From NCBI RefSeq assembly GCF_002362315.1, contig NZ_MTZV01000006.1, forward strand, positions 310,001 through 374,000: a stretch of DNA of 64,000 nucleotides, given 5' to 3'. The notes beneath the pieces are model-generated. The model was not told the DNA's origin. It saw only the letters and a list, made by a program, of their open reading frames with translations, and made no database searches. A program made the position numbers and the translations under genes. Every line of letters begins with the position of its first letter. Positions within the stretch are counted from its first letter, which is position 1. Source of the DNA: Paraburkholderia acidicola. GTDB taxonomy: Bacteria > Pseudomonadota > Gammaproteobacteria > Burkholderiales > Burkholderiaceae. This document shows, one piece after another, positions 46,498 through 55,517 of the stretch.

Positions 46498-47166
46498 ATG
46501 TCAGTACCACAGCACAACGCCATGCCCACGTCTCACACACCGCCGCCCGTCGACTGCCCAGACGGCGAATGCGTCGTTCTCGACGCTACCGCCACGCTTC
46601 CCACGCGCTACGGCACGTTCCGGTCGTATGTGTTTCGCGTCAAGGATAGCGGCGAGGAACATCTCGCGCTTGTCATGGGCGACGTCGAGAACCAGCAGTC
46701 GGTGCTGACGCGCCTGCATTCGGAATGCCTGACCGGCGACGTGCTCGGCTCGTATCGCTGCGACTGCGGCGAACAGCTCGATCTCGCGCTGCGCTATATC
46801 GCCGCCGAGGGCCGCGGCGTGCTGCTCTACCTGCGTGGTCACGAAGGGCGCGGCATTGGTCTGAGCAACAAGATCCGCGCGTATGCGCTGCAGGAGCAGG
46901 GGCGCGATACCGTCGAGGCAAATCTCGATCTCGGTCTGCCCGACGATTCTCGCGAATATGACTCCGCCGCCGGCATCCTGCGTCTGCTGAAAGTGACGTC
47001 AGTGCGTTTGATGAGCAATAACCCGAAGAAATTCGATTCGCTGTCGGCGCACGGTATTCCCGTCTGCGAACGGGTCGCGCTCGCGATCCCGATGCGCGAG
47101 GAAAACGAGCGGTATATCCGGACGAAGCAGGCGAAGTTTGGGCATTACTTCGACGAGAACGAGTAG
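46498..47166 (+). CDS. ribA: GTP cyclohydrolase II
   Basis: A 222-residue enzyme that opens GTP in the first step of riboflavin synthesis. The zinc site is [17 protein letters not shown] (three Cys). The active-site segments [14 protein letters not shown] and [10 protein letters not shown] are intact. In-frame starts exist at 46438, 46498 and 46522 without clear ribosome sites, and conservation begins after them all. It is a stand-alone RibA without the RibB domain and lies outside any rib operon. No FMN riboswitch precedes it. Confidence 0.93.
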   Translation: MSVPQHNAMPTSHTPPPVDCPDGECVVLDATATLPTRYGTFRSYVFRVKDSGEEHLALVMGDVENQQSVLTRLHSECLTGDVLGSYRCDCGEQLDLALRYIAAEGRGVLLYLRGHEGRGIGLSNKIRAYALQEQGRDTVEANLDLGLPDDSREYDSAAGILRLLKVTSVRLMSNNPKKFDSLSAHGIPVCERVALAIPMREENERYIRTKQAKFGHYFDENE

Positions 47167-47196
47167 CATGGTTCGTCTGCTGTTGTGGGGCACACG

Positions 47197-48108
47197 CTAT
47201 GTGCTGGTGGTGCGAGGAGCGGGGGCCTGCGGCATGACTGCCGCGAAGACCTGCGCAAGTTCAGTCGTACCGAAGCGCTGTTCGCCCACGCCTGCTTCGA
47301 CATCGATGTGCCCTGCATTGTGCGCGTCGTACAGATCGACGATCAGTTGCGCATGCCCTTCGCTCAGTCCCGCACGCAGCAGGGTGGCGGTCCATGCGTC
47401 GCGCGGTAGTTCGCGTGCCGCAACCGGCCGGCCGCTAACATCGCTCAACACGCCCGCAACACCGTGCGCATCGACGCGTCGCGGACCTTCCACGCTCACG
47501 ATGCGCAGCGGTGCTGTTGCTGCGTCGTCCATCAGCAGTTTCGCGGCGAGCGTCCCGACATCCTGGGCAGCGACGGTCGGAAAGCGCTTGTCGAGCGGAT
47601 GATGCAGGCTCGGCAACTGGCCGGTCGCCAGCGCAGCAGGCATCACACGATTCCAGTTATGCATGTGCTCCGCTGCACGCAGCAGGATGAGTTGCGTCCT
47701 CGATCCGGCGAGTGGTTTCAGTTGCGTCTCGAGGTAGTGAAACAGCATCGTGATGCCAGTGCCTTGCTCGATCTGCGCGCCGTAGTCGGATAGCGCGAGC
47801 AGAACCGCCGGTGGCTGCGCACGCAATGCGATGGTTGCTGCGTCGATCATGCTGCGCATCGTGTGTTCGGGATGAGGGTCGCCCTGCGGTACCGGGCACA
47901 GCATCTGTACCGCCGTTGCTCCTTCCAGTGCCTGCTCAATCGATGCGCTGTCAGCAAGGTCCGCAAGCACGACACTGCAGCCGAGTTGCGCGAACGGTTC
48001 GCCTTGCTGCGCGTGACGCACGACAGCTCGAACCGGTTTGCCTGCGCGCCGCAGCGCTGCGATGCTGGCACGTCCCACATTGCCCGATGCTCCAAAGATC
48101 ACATACAC
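47197..48108 (-). CDS. NmrA-like NAD(P)-binding protein
   Basis: A 303-residue Rossmann-fold protein of the NmrA/atypical SDR family. The dinucleotide site is MYVIFGASGNVGRASIAALR at the very N-terminus. No YxxxK active site is present in the normal place, as in redox-sensing NmrA members. The C-terminal half (DVGTLAAKLLMDD, then GRPVAARELPRD) is typical. It is divergent from an AraC-type regulator, which probably controls it. Confidence 0.87.
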   Translation of the reverse strand: MYVIFGASGNVGRASIAALRRAGKPVRAVVRHAQQGEPFAQLGCSVVLADLADSASIEQALEGATAVQMLCPVPQGDPHPEHTMRSMIDAATIALRAQPPAVLLALSDYGAQIEQGTGITMLFHYLETQLKPLAGSRTQLILLRAAEHMHNWNRVMPAALATGQLPSLHHPLDKRFPTVAAQDVGTLAAKLLMDDAATAPLRIVSVEGPRRVDAHGVAGVLSDVSGRPVAARELPRDAWTATLLRAGLSEGHAQLIVDLYDAHNAGHIDVEAGVGEQRFGTTELAQVFAAVMPQAPAPRTTST

Positions 48109-48305
48109 GGTTTGCTCCTTGTCTGTCTGACGATGAAGCGATCGTAGACGCGACAGGCATGCACCGCGCGCAGACGCGGATCGCGATGCGCAGATCCGGA
48201 TGACGATTTTCGCGGGAGCCGGTCACGCCATCCGGCGGCGTCATGCAAAACGACTCGAAACGCAGCACAATGGTCGCTGACCTGCCTCCTGTGTAAGGAC
48301 CCGCG

Positions 48306-49244
48306 ATGCCTTCCGCCACACCAGACAAGCTGCCGTATTCAAACCCACAGGCGAGCCTGCGATCCAGTTCCGGTCGTGGCTGGAAAGGCTTCGGCGCGGA
48401 ACTGGTTGCGGTTCCAGCCGGCCTGCACCGGGTTCCGCCGAGCTTGCATCATCGCGTGGGCGTACATGTCGGCGCGCCGGTCAAGGCGCGTTGCAGGTGC
48501 GACGGCCGGCGCTCGTCGCGCATCCAGGCACATGGCGATGCCGACGTGATTCCGGCCGGACTCGACGGCGAGTGGACCGATGAAGCCGATTGCACGATTC
48601 TGCGCATCTGGATCGGCAGCGAGTTCGCGCGCACGACGTTCGAACAGCTCGGTGTGTCCGCGTCGAGCGCGCAGATCGAGCCACGTTTCCAGATGCGCGA
48701 TCCGCGCTTCCAGCATCTTGCGTGGGCGTTGCGTGCGGAACTCGAAGCCGACGACAGCTCCGACCCGCTGTACGCGGAAAGCCTTTGCACGGCGATGCTC
48801 GTGCGTTTGACGCAGGGCGCGCCGGCACTCGTCGAGCGACGCCGCACGCTGGCGCCGCGCACGGCAGCGCGGCTGATCGACTACATCGAAAGTCATCTCG
48901 ATCAGCGCCTCACCTTGACCGAACTGGCTGCGCTTGCAGAACTCAGCGTGCCGCATTTCAAGGTGCTGTTTCGCGAAACACTCGGCATGCCGGTGCATCG
49001 TTATGTCGTGCAACGGCGTGTCGAACGGGCTCGCATGCTGCTGTTGCAAGGCAAGTTGTCTGCAAGCCAGGTCGCGCTCGAAACCGGCTTCGCGCATCAG
49101 AGCCACATGGCGCACTGGATGATGCGCCTGCTCAACGTGACACCGCGCGAGCTCGTCAAATCGACGAAGCATGCGATGCGCATTGCAGAACCTTCGAACG
49201 ACGGCAACCGCGCCGCACCGACGTCTTTGCTGCAGTCGCGTTAA
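48306..49244 (+). CDS. AraC-family transcriptional regulator
   Basis: A 312-residue regulator. The N-terminal half (about 20-150) is a cupin-like sensing region. The C-terminal AraC domain (about 190-290) has two helix-turn-helices (RLTLTELAALAELSVPHFKV and SASQVALETGFAHQSHMAHW). AAGGA lies about seven bases before the ATG. Likely targets are the divergent nmrA-like gene and, less certainly, the lipase operon 106 bases downstream. Confidence 0.9.
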   Translation: MPSATPDKLPYSNPQASLRSSSGRGWKGFGAELVAVPAGLHRVPPSLHHRVGVHVGAPVKARCRCDGRRSSRIQAHGDADVIPAGLDGEWTDEADCTILRIWIGSEFARTTFEQLGVSASSAQIEPRFQMRDPRFQHLAWALRAELEADDSSDPLYAESLCTAMLVRLTQGAPALVERRRTLAPRTAARLIDYIESHLDQRLTLTELAALAELSVPHFKVLFRETLGMPVHRYVVQRRVERARMLLLQGKLSASQVALETGFAHQSHMAHWMMRLLNVTPRELVKSTKHAMRIAEPSNDGNRAAPTSLLQSR

Positions 49245-49320
49245 GCAGTTTGCGTGCGGGGCAGCGCGAACTGACGTGGAGTGCGCGCACTATTGATCAT
49301 GTGATGGCTTCGAGTGCTAA

Positions 49321-50442
<1,122 letters not shown>

Positions 50443-50445
50443 CCG

Positions 50446-51498
50446 ATGGCGCTCGCGCATGAGCGACGCATTCGTGTACGCAGGACGTGGCTCGTTGCTG
50501 GTGCGCTTGCGGCATCGGCTGCTGCGGCGTTCTGGCTCGATGCGGCAACCCATCGCGGGCATCGCGCGAGCGACGCGGCGCTTGCGGACCAGTCTCGTGC
50601 GGCGCAATTCGCCGCTTTCCATCCGGCCGGCGCGTCCGCTGCGAACGCGGCGCAGTCGCCGTTAAATGCACTACCGGATTCGCTGCAGGGATCGTCGCCG
50701 CCGCCTTTGCCGCTCGAAGCCGGTGGGCATCTTGCACGCACGCGCGCGGTCCGCGACTTCTTCGATTATTTTCTGACCGCGAGTAGCGAGCGTTCCACGC
50801 AGGCGCTCGATCTACTCGTGCGCCGCTACATCAAGATCCAGCTGGACGGCACACCTGCTGCCGATGAGGCTGTGGACGCGTGGCAGCGCTACACGGCATA
50901 CCGCACGGAGCTAGATCAACTGCCACAACCGGCGGCCTCGCCTGGTGGCAAACCGGATCTCAACGCGATGCAGCTCGTACTCGACGAACGCTCGCTGCTT
51001 GCCTCACGTGTCATGGGCGAATGGAGCGTGCCGTTCTTCGGTACCGAGCTGCAGCGGCAGCGCAACGATCTTGCGCGGCTGCGCATCGCATCGGACTCGT
51101 CGCTGAGCGCTGCCGATAAAGCCGCGCGGCTCGCCGCGCTCGACGCCGCGTTGCCGCCGGCCGAGCGCGCCTTGCGTGAGCGTGTGCAGCAACAGCAGGC
51201 ATCGATCGATACGATCGCGCAGATGCAGAAGCAGGGCGCGTCACTCGATGCGATGCGCGCGCAGGTCACACAGACGCTTGGCCCGCAGGCCGCCGCACGC
51301 GTCGTGCAGATGGAGCAGGACGAGCAGGCATGGCAGGCGCGCTACGCCGACTATGCCGCGCAGCGGGCGCAGATCGATCAGAGGGGGCTCGCCCCGCAGG
51401 ATCGCGATGCGCAGGTCACGCAGCTGCGGCAGCGTTTTTTTACGCGACCTGGTGATGCGTTGCGTGCTGCGTCGCTGGATCGGGGCGCCGGTGGTTGA
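50446..51498 (+). CDS. lipB: lipase-specific foldase LipB (Lif)
   Basis: A 350-residue membrane-anchored chaperone. An N-terminal span (about 14-32, TWLVAGALAASAAAAFWLDA) anchors it in the inner membrane. An Ala/Pro-rich linker follows, then the folding domain beginning with the diagnostic R103-x-x-FDYFL motif (VRDFFDYFL). The C-terminal part is helical and Gln/Arg-rich, as in Lif proteins that wrap the lipase. It folds LipA in the periplasm before type II secretion and is translationally close-coupled to lipA. Confidence 0.95.
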   Translation: MALAHERRIRVRRTWLVAGALAASAAAAFWLDAATHRGHRASDAALADQSRAAQFAAFHPAGASAANAAQSPLNALPDSLQGSSPPPLPLEAGGHLARTRAVRDFFDYFLTASSERSTQALDLLVRRYIKIQLDGTPAADEAVDAWQRYTAYRTELDQLPQPAASPGGKPDLNAMQLVLDERSLLASRVMGEWSVPFFGTELQRQRNDLARLRIASDSSLSAADKAARLAALDAALPPAERALRERVQQQQASIDTIAQMQKQGASLDAMRAQVTQTLGPQAAARVVQMEQDEQAWQARYADYAAQRAQIDQRGLAPQDRDAQVTQLRQRFFTRPGDALRAASLDRGAGG

Positions 51499-51742
51499 GC
51501 GATAGCCGTTCGGCTCTTCGCGATAGCCCAACTCCAATCTGCCGGAAACGCGCCCGGAGATTCGCCGTGGTCCCAATTCCCCCGCTTTAACCATCGATTT
51601 TCAGGTCACACCTCTTCCCAATCCAGAGTCACCAACGGTTTCAAAATCCAATTCACGCCCCACAACGGGTCATCCCCCCGAGTTTTAACTTTCCTTAACA
51701 ATCAAAAAGCCGAAATTTAACAATCCATGACAGTAGTTTTTC

Positions 51743-51754
51743 CGAGATATCTCG
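51743..51754. promoter_or_regulatory. 12-bp palindrome CGAGATATCTCG
   Basis: Perfect palindrome, extended by TTT on the left and AAA on the right after one mismatch each side, in an AT-rich promoter-like setting. It is a candidate operator. The regulated transcript is unknown. Confidence 0.35.
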
Positions 51755-52291
51755 AAAATACATTCATACGCTGCGGTACCGAATAACGTGTGTGGCAATC
51801 GTCGATTTAACACACGGAGCGGCGTCGATTCAGCAGTACCAGCAACGGACAATCGCTACGGGGCGAAAGCTGACGCTCGCAAGAGAAGTCGGCGCTCGGG
51901 GAGAACAAGAGCGGATCTGAAGTTCGCCATGTTTCTGGGGAGGCGGGACGGCTGTGTAAAAGATCCCGATTGCGGCGACGGCGACGACGGCAGGTGCGTG
52001 GTCGGCGGGCATGAGCAACGTCCGGGCGGACGTCATAGTCGATGGGGTGCGCGTGATCTACGAGGGGAGATCATGCAGCGTCACCGTCCAGCTCAGCCAA
52101 GACGACAATGCGCAGGCACGCGTTGGGCGCGACACCGGAAATCCGGATGCGACGCCCGATGCAGCGAAAGTGTCTGACAGGTTGTCGCCGTCGCGTTTTT
52201 GCCTGGAGCAGTTGCGAGCAGCATCACAGAATACCGAGGACGAGGCGGCGGGGCCATCCGGCGGGCAGACCGGCACGAAGCAAGGAAAGAG

Positions 52292-52311
52292 GCGCCCGCG
52301 CAAGCGGGCGC
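52292..52311 (-). terminator. possible minus-strand terminator hairpin
   Basis: GCGCCCGC and GCGGGCGC pair perfectly around a four-base loop. On the minus strand the exit is CCTCTTTCC, modestly U-rich; on plus it is not. No minus-strand gene ends here, so the role is unclear. Confidence 0.3.
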
Positions 52312-52624
52312 ACAATCAACGCGGCGCGCTCCATCGCGCGCCCCGCGGCGGGACCGCGCGAAGAGACCAACCAGACAGTACCCGCACGACAGGGATCCGG
52401 CGTAGCGACATCGAACTCGATGCCGCTACGTCGATGCCTATGCGCAGGTTTAACCCGTCATCTAACAATCCTTAAACGATTTAATCCAGGACCCTTCTTA
52501 TACTCGTCGATTGTTAAAAGTCTTCACGATTGCCCGCATATCGCTTTGACGACGGCACGCGAAACTTGCAATCGACGCAGGAAACGACAGGAAAAAAGAA
52601 TGTTGTCCTTACGCAGGGAAAGGG

Positions 52625-53086
52625 ATGCTTTTTAGACCTGGCACTACGCGTCTTCCATTTGGGGCGAGCGAGCGACCGCGCAAGAGCAACCGCCGTCTGC
52701 AGCGCGTCGAACTGGATCCATCAACCGATGCCCACGCGCGTGCGGCAATCGAGGCGTATGCGGATTCGTGTTCGAGCGACATGCCGTGGCTGGCGGAACT
52801 GCTGCGTGCATCGGCGGTGCCTGAAGCGGGCGCACTGACACATTGCGCGGCGACCACGCAGCGCGTTTTCGCGCTTGCGCAGCAATGGGCCGCGCAGCAA
52901 CCGGACTACGCGCATGCCGCGTGGGAACACGTGCGCATTCATCTGGACGCGGCGCTACAGGTCAGGACACCCGCTAACGATGTACCGGGTTCGACGGCCA
53001 CGTCTGGCGCCTCCGGCACGGACCCGCGCCCGCAGCTTGAAAGAGAGAGCCCGGCAAAGCCCGGGCCGGAACCTGAGAGAGAGTAG
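52625..53086 (+). CDS. hypothetical protein
   Basis: A 153-residue protein with a basic N-terminus (RPRKSNRRLQRVELD), a helical middle (about 35-115) and a Pro/Glu-rich acidic-basic tail. No signal peptide, membrane span or family I recognise. A purine-rich AGGGAAAGGG precedes the ATG immediately. GC-rich third positions support coding. It lies on the same strand as, and about 280 bases before, the two-component operon, separated by a strong hairpin, so it is probably a separate unit. Confidence 0.6.
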   Translation: MLFRPGTTRLPFGASERPRKSNRRLQRVELDPSTDAHARAAIEAYADSCSSDMPWLAELLRASAVPEAGALTHCAATTQRVFALAQQWAAQQPDYAHAAWEHVRIHLDAALQVRTPANDVPGSTATSGASGTDPRPQLERESPAKPGPEPERE

Positions 53087-53181
53087 GTGGCTCGCCCGCG
53101 AGCCGGAAAACAGGATGCGGATATAGCGCATCCGTAAGGGGATGGCTGTTTTTCGATTATGATGAAAGCCCCGATCGCAAA

Positions 53182-53214
53182 CGCAGGGCGACATGGCCGA
53201 CATGTCGCCCTGCG
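53182..53214. other. strong 14-bp hairpin before the two-component operon
   Basis: The arm at 53182-53195 (CGCAGGGCGACATG) is perfectly complementary to 53201-53214 around the loop GCCGA. No U-tract follows on plus; the minus-strand exit is GTTTGCG. It could be a terminator for the upstream gene or a structured leader 155 bases before the response-regulator start. Confidence 0.5.
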
Positions 53215-53369
53215 CGCACGATGGATCGGATACCTTGCTGCACGGAATCATCTTGAGGTGTCCGGCGCTTTGTCGATGATCGATCAATAGCGTTGTCGCT
53301 GGTGCATATCGCATTAGCTGGCAGCGAAGCTATCCAGATCCGACGAACGTTGTTGCGTTGCGGGGTTTT

Positions 53370-54068
53370 ATGAGAATTGCAGTTCTGGATGATGATCCGG
53401 CTCAGGCCGATTTTGTGTGTGCGACGCTGTCGGCGGCGGGACACATTTGCCATGCGTTCGCCGAAGGGCGGGCGCTCGTGAAGCAGTTGCGCCGCCAGAC
53501 TTTCGACTTGCTGGTGCTCGACTGGAACGTGCCCGACATGTCCGGCGACGAAGTGTTGCGCTGGGTCCGGCAAAGCCTGTCGGAGCGCTTGCCGGTGCTG
53601 TTCATGACGAGCCGCAGCCGCGAGACCGACATCACGTCGATGCTCAACACGGGTGCCGACGATTACGTCGTGAAGCCGGTGCCCGCAGGTGTGCTGCTTG
53701 CACGTGTCGGCTCGCTGCTGCGACGGGCGTATCACCTGAACTCGGTGGCGGCCAAAGAGGTGTTCGGCGAGTTCGAGTTCGATGTGAGCGCGAAGCAGGT
53801 GCAGGTGAAGGGCACGTCGGTCGCGCTGACGGCGAAAGAGTTCGATCTTGCGCTGCTGCTGTTCCAGCATCTAAGTCGACCGCTGTCGCGTGCGCACATT
53901 CTCGACGTGATCTGGAAGCAGGCCACCGAGATTCCGTCGCGTACGATGGACACCCACGTGTCGATGCTGCGCGCCAAGCTCGGGTTGCGTCCGGAGAATG
54001 GCTATCGGCTCACGCCGATTTACGGTTATGGTTACCGCCTGGAGCGGATAGAGAAGGGGGATGCGTGA
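53370..54068 (+). CDS. OmpR-family response regulator
   Basis: A 232-residue regulator. The receiver domain (1-120) has the acidic pocket DDD at 7-9, phosphoacceptor D51 (LLVLDWNVPD) and K102 (VVKPV). The C-terminal winged helix (about 130-230; RTMDTHVSMLRAKLGLRPEN, then YGYGYRL) binds DNA. The start at ATG 53370 gives the canonical MRIAVLDDD; a TTG at 53358 is in frame but unlikely. Its stop overlaps the next gene's GTG (GTGA). The kinase is encoded two genes downstream. Confidence 0.93.
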   Translation: MRIAVLDDDPAQADFVCATLSAAGHICHAFAEGRALVKQLRRQTFDLLVLDWNVPDMSGDEVLRWVRQSLSERLPVLFMTSRSRETDITSMLNTGADDYVVKPVPAGVLLARVGSLLRRAYHLNSVAAKEVFGEFEFDVSAKQVQVKGTSVALTAKEFDLALLLFQHLSRPLSRAHILDVIWKQATEIPSRTMDTHVSMLRAKLGLRPENGYRLTPIYGYGYRLERIEKGDA

Positions 54069-55495
54069 TTAGTGCGTTAGCCGTGACTTCAATCACACCG
54101 GTAGCACCGCGGTTGCGGCTGCGCCGGCGGGCGTTGCCGCTTGCGCTCGCGTGTTTGGTTGCCACGTCCGGGCTGTTCTCGGGCCCCGCCAGCGCACAAA
54201 AGCCGAAGCCTTCTGCGGCACAGGCTACGACCCCTTACGTCACGAAAGCCGGCGATACGCTGTATGAAATCGCCGTGCGCTATCTCCGCGATCCAGGCGA
54301 CTGGAAAGCCCTGACCCGCCTGAACCACGTCCCTGCGCCGCGTCGTTTGCCGGCGGGGATGCAGTTGCGTCTGCCGGTCGCATTGCTCAAGCAGGAGCGC
54401 ATGTCGGCCCGGGTGATCGCGACGAGCGGTCCCGCCGAGCACGCGTCCGGTAACAGCCCCTACACGCCGCTTGCCACCGACATGACGCTCGGCGAAGGCG
54501 ATCATCTGCGCACCGGCCCGAACGGTTTCGCCACGCTCGAACTGGCCGACGGCTCGCATCTGTCGGTCCCGCAGAACAGCCAGATTGATATCGGCTCGCT
54601 GCGCCAGACCGTGTTGACCGGCGTCAACGATCGTGTGATCGATCTGAAGCATGGTGAAGTCGACAGCGAGGTCACGCATGCGGTCAAGAAGGACGATCGC
54701 TTCCAGATCCGCTCGCCGTCGGTGGTGGCGGGTGTTCGCGGGACCGTGTTTCGCGTGAGTTACGATCGCGCCGATCAGTCGACGGCGGTCGAAGTACTCG
54801 ACGGTGCTGTTGGCGTCGATTCGGCGGCAACGGCACCACGCGCGCCTGGCGTTCCGCTCAACGCCTCCTCGCAACTCGTGCCCGCCCACTTCGGTAGCGT
54901 CACGCACGCGAGTGGCGCCGTAGGCGGTCCGGTCGAGTTGCTGCCGCCACCGGCCGTCGCCGATCCGGGCAAGATCCAGGACGCCAAAGACGTCGTGTTC
55001 GACGTCGTGCCGTCGGCCAGCGCCCGCGGCTATCGCGTGCAGATTGCGCGAGATGCCGATCTGCTCGACATGATCCGCGACCAGCGCGTCGCCGAACCGA
55101 AGGCATCGTTTGGCGACATGCCGGACGGCACGTACTTCGTGCGCGTATCGAGCATCGACGTCAACGGTCTGCAGGGCCTGCCGCAGGTCTACGCGTTCGA
55201 GCGCCGTCAGCTCGGCCTGACCGCTTCCGCCGCGCAGCGCGCCGGCACGCACGATTACGAATTCCGCTGGTTCGTCGGCCGCCAGGGTGTGCCGACCCGG
55301 TTCCGCTTCGTGCTTGCCGGTTCCGCCGATCTGCACGATCCGATCATCGACCGCACTGATCTGACGAACGGCCAGATCGTCGTCAGCGACTTGCCAAAGG
55401 GCGTCTACTACTGGACCGTAGTCGCCGAGCAGTTCGAGAACGGCAAGTTCTATGCAAAGGGCAGCTCGGTGCGCTCGTTCACACTCGCCCGCTGA
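54065..55495 (+). CDS. LysM and FecR domain periplasmic protein
   Basis: A 476-residue exported protein starting GTG with AAGGGGG upstream. The signal peptide (about 1-48) ends at GPASAQ. A LysM domain at about 60-105 (YVTKAGDTLYEIAVRYLRDP) should bind peptidoglycan. A FecR-type beta domain at about 125-235 includes GPNGFATLELADGSHLSVPQ and the SPSVVAGVRGTVFRV motif. Two fibronectin-like repeats follow. This LysM-FecR architecture recurs next to CHASE2 sensors in proteobacteria. It probably presents an envelope signal to the kinase encoded next. Confidence 0.88.
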   Translation: MISALAVTSITPVAPRLRLRRRALPLALACLVATSGLFSGPASAQKPKPSAAQATTPYVTKAGDTLYEIAVRYLRDPGDWKALTRLNHVPAPRRLPAGMQLRLPVALLKQERMSARVIATSGPAEHASGNSPYTPLATDMTLGEGDHLRTGPNGFATLELADGSHLSVPQNSQIDIGSLRQTVLTGVNDRVIDLKHGEVDSEVTHAVKKDDRFQIRSPSVVAGVRGTVFRVSYDRADQSTAVEVLDGAVGVDSAATAPRAPGVPLNASSQLVPAHFGSVTHASGAVGGPVELLPPPAVADPGKIQDAKDVVFDVVPSASARGYRVQIARDADLLDMIRDQRVAEPKASFGDMPDGTYFVRVSSIDVNGLQGLPQVYAFERRQLGLTASAAQRAGTHDYEFRWFVGRQGVPTRFRFVLAGSADLHDPIIDRTDLTNGQIVVSDLPKGVYYWTVVAEQFENGKFYAKGSSVRSFTLAR

Positions 55496-55517
55496 TGCGG
55501 GCACTGGAGGCTCGCGC

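Larger units (their letters stand above)
51499..52624. other. 1.1-kb gene-poor region with repeated 10-mer and palindrome
   Basis: No convincing gene. The frames at 51788-52177 and 52011-52475 are Arg/Gly/Ser-rich, without ribosome sites or recognisable domains. 51590-51780 is strongly AT-rich. TTTAACAATC or a one-base variant occurs at 51694-51703, 51716-51725 and 52461-52470, and inverted at 52509-52518. CGAGATATCTCG (51743-51754) is a perfect palindrome flanked by T- and A-runs. GCGCCCGC-GCAA-GCGGGCGC (52292-52311) is a perfect hairpin. It may be a regulatory or horizontally acquired remnant. Confidence 0.5.

Noticed and set aside
51788-52475. Open frames in the gene-poor region, including a 154-codon one
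   Set aside because: Gly/Arg/Ser-rich without ribosome sites, domains or a neighbour that would explain them.
53417-54064. Extension of the LysM/FecR frame upstream through the response-regulator gene
   Set aside because: This part is the alternative frame of the regulator; the GTG at 54065 with AAGGGGG upstream and the signal peptide after it mark the real start.
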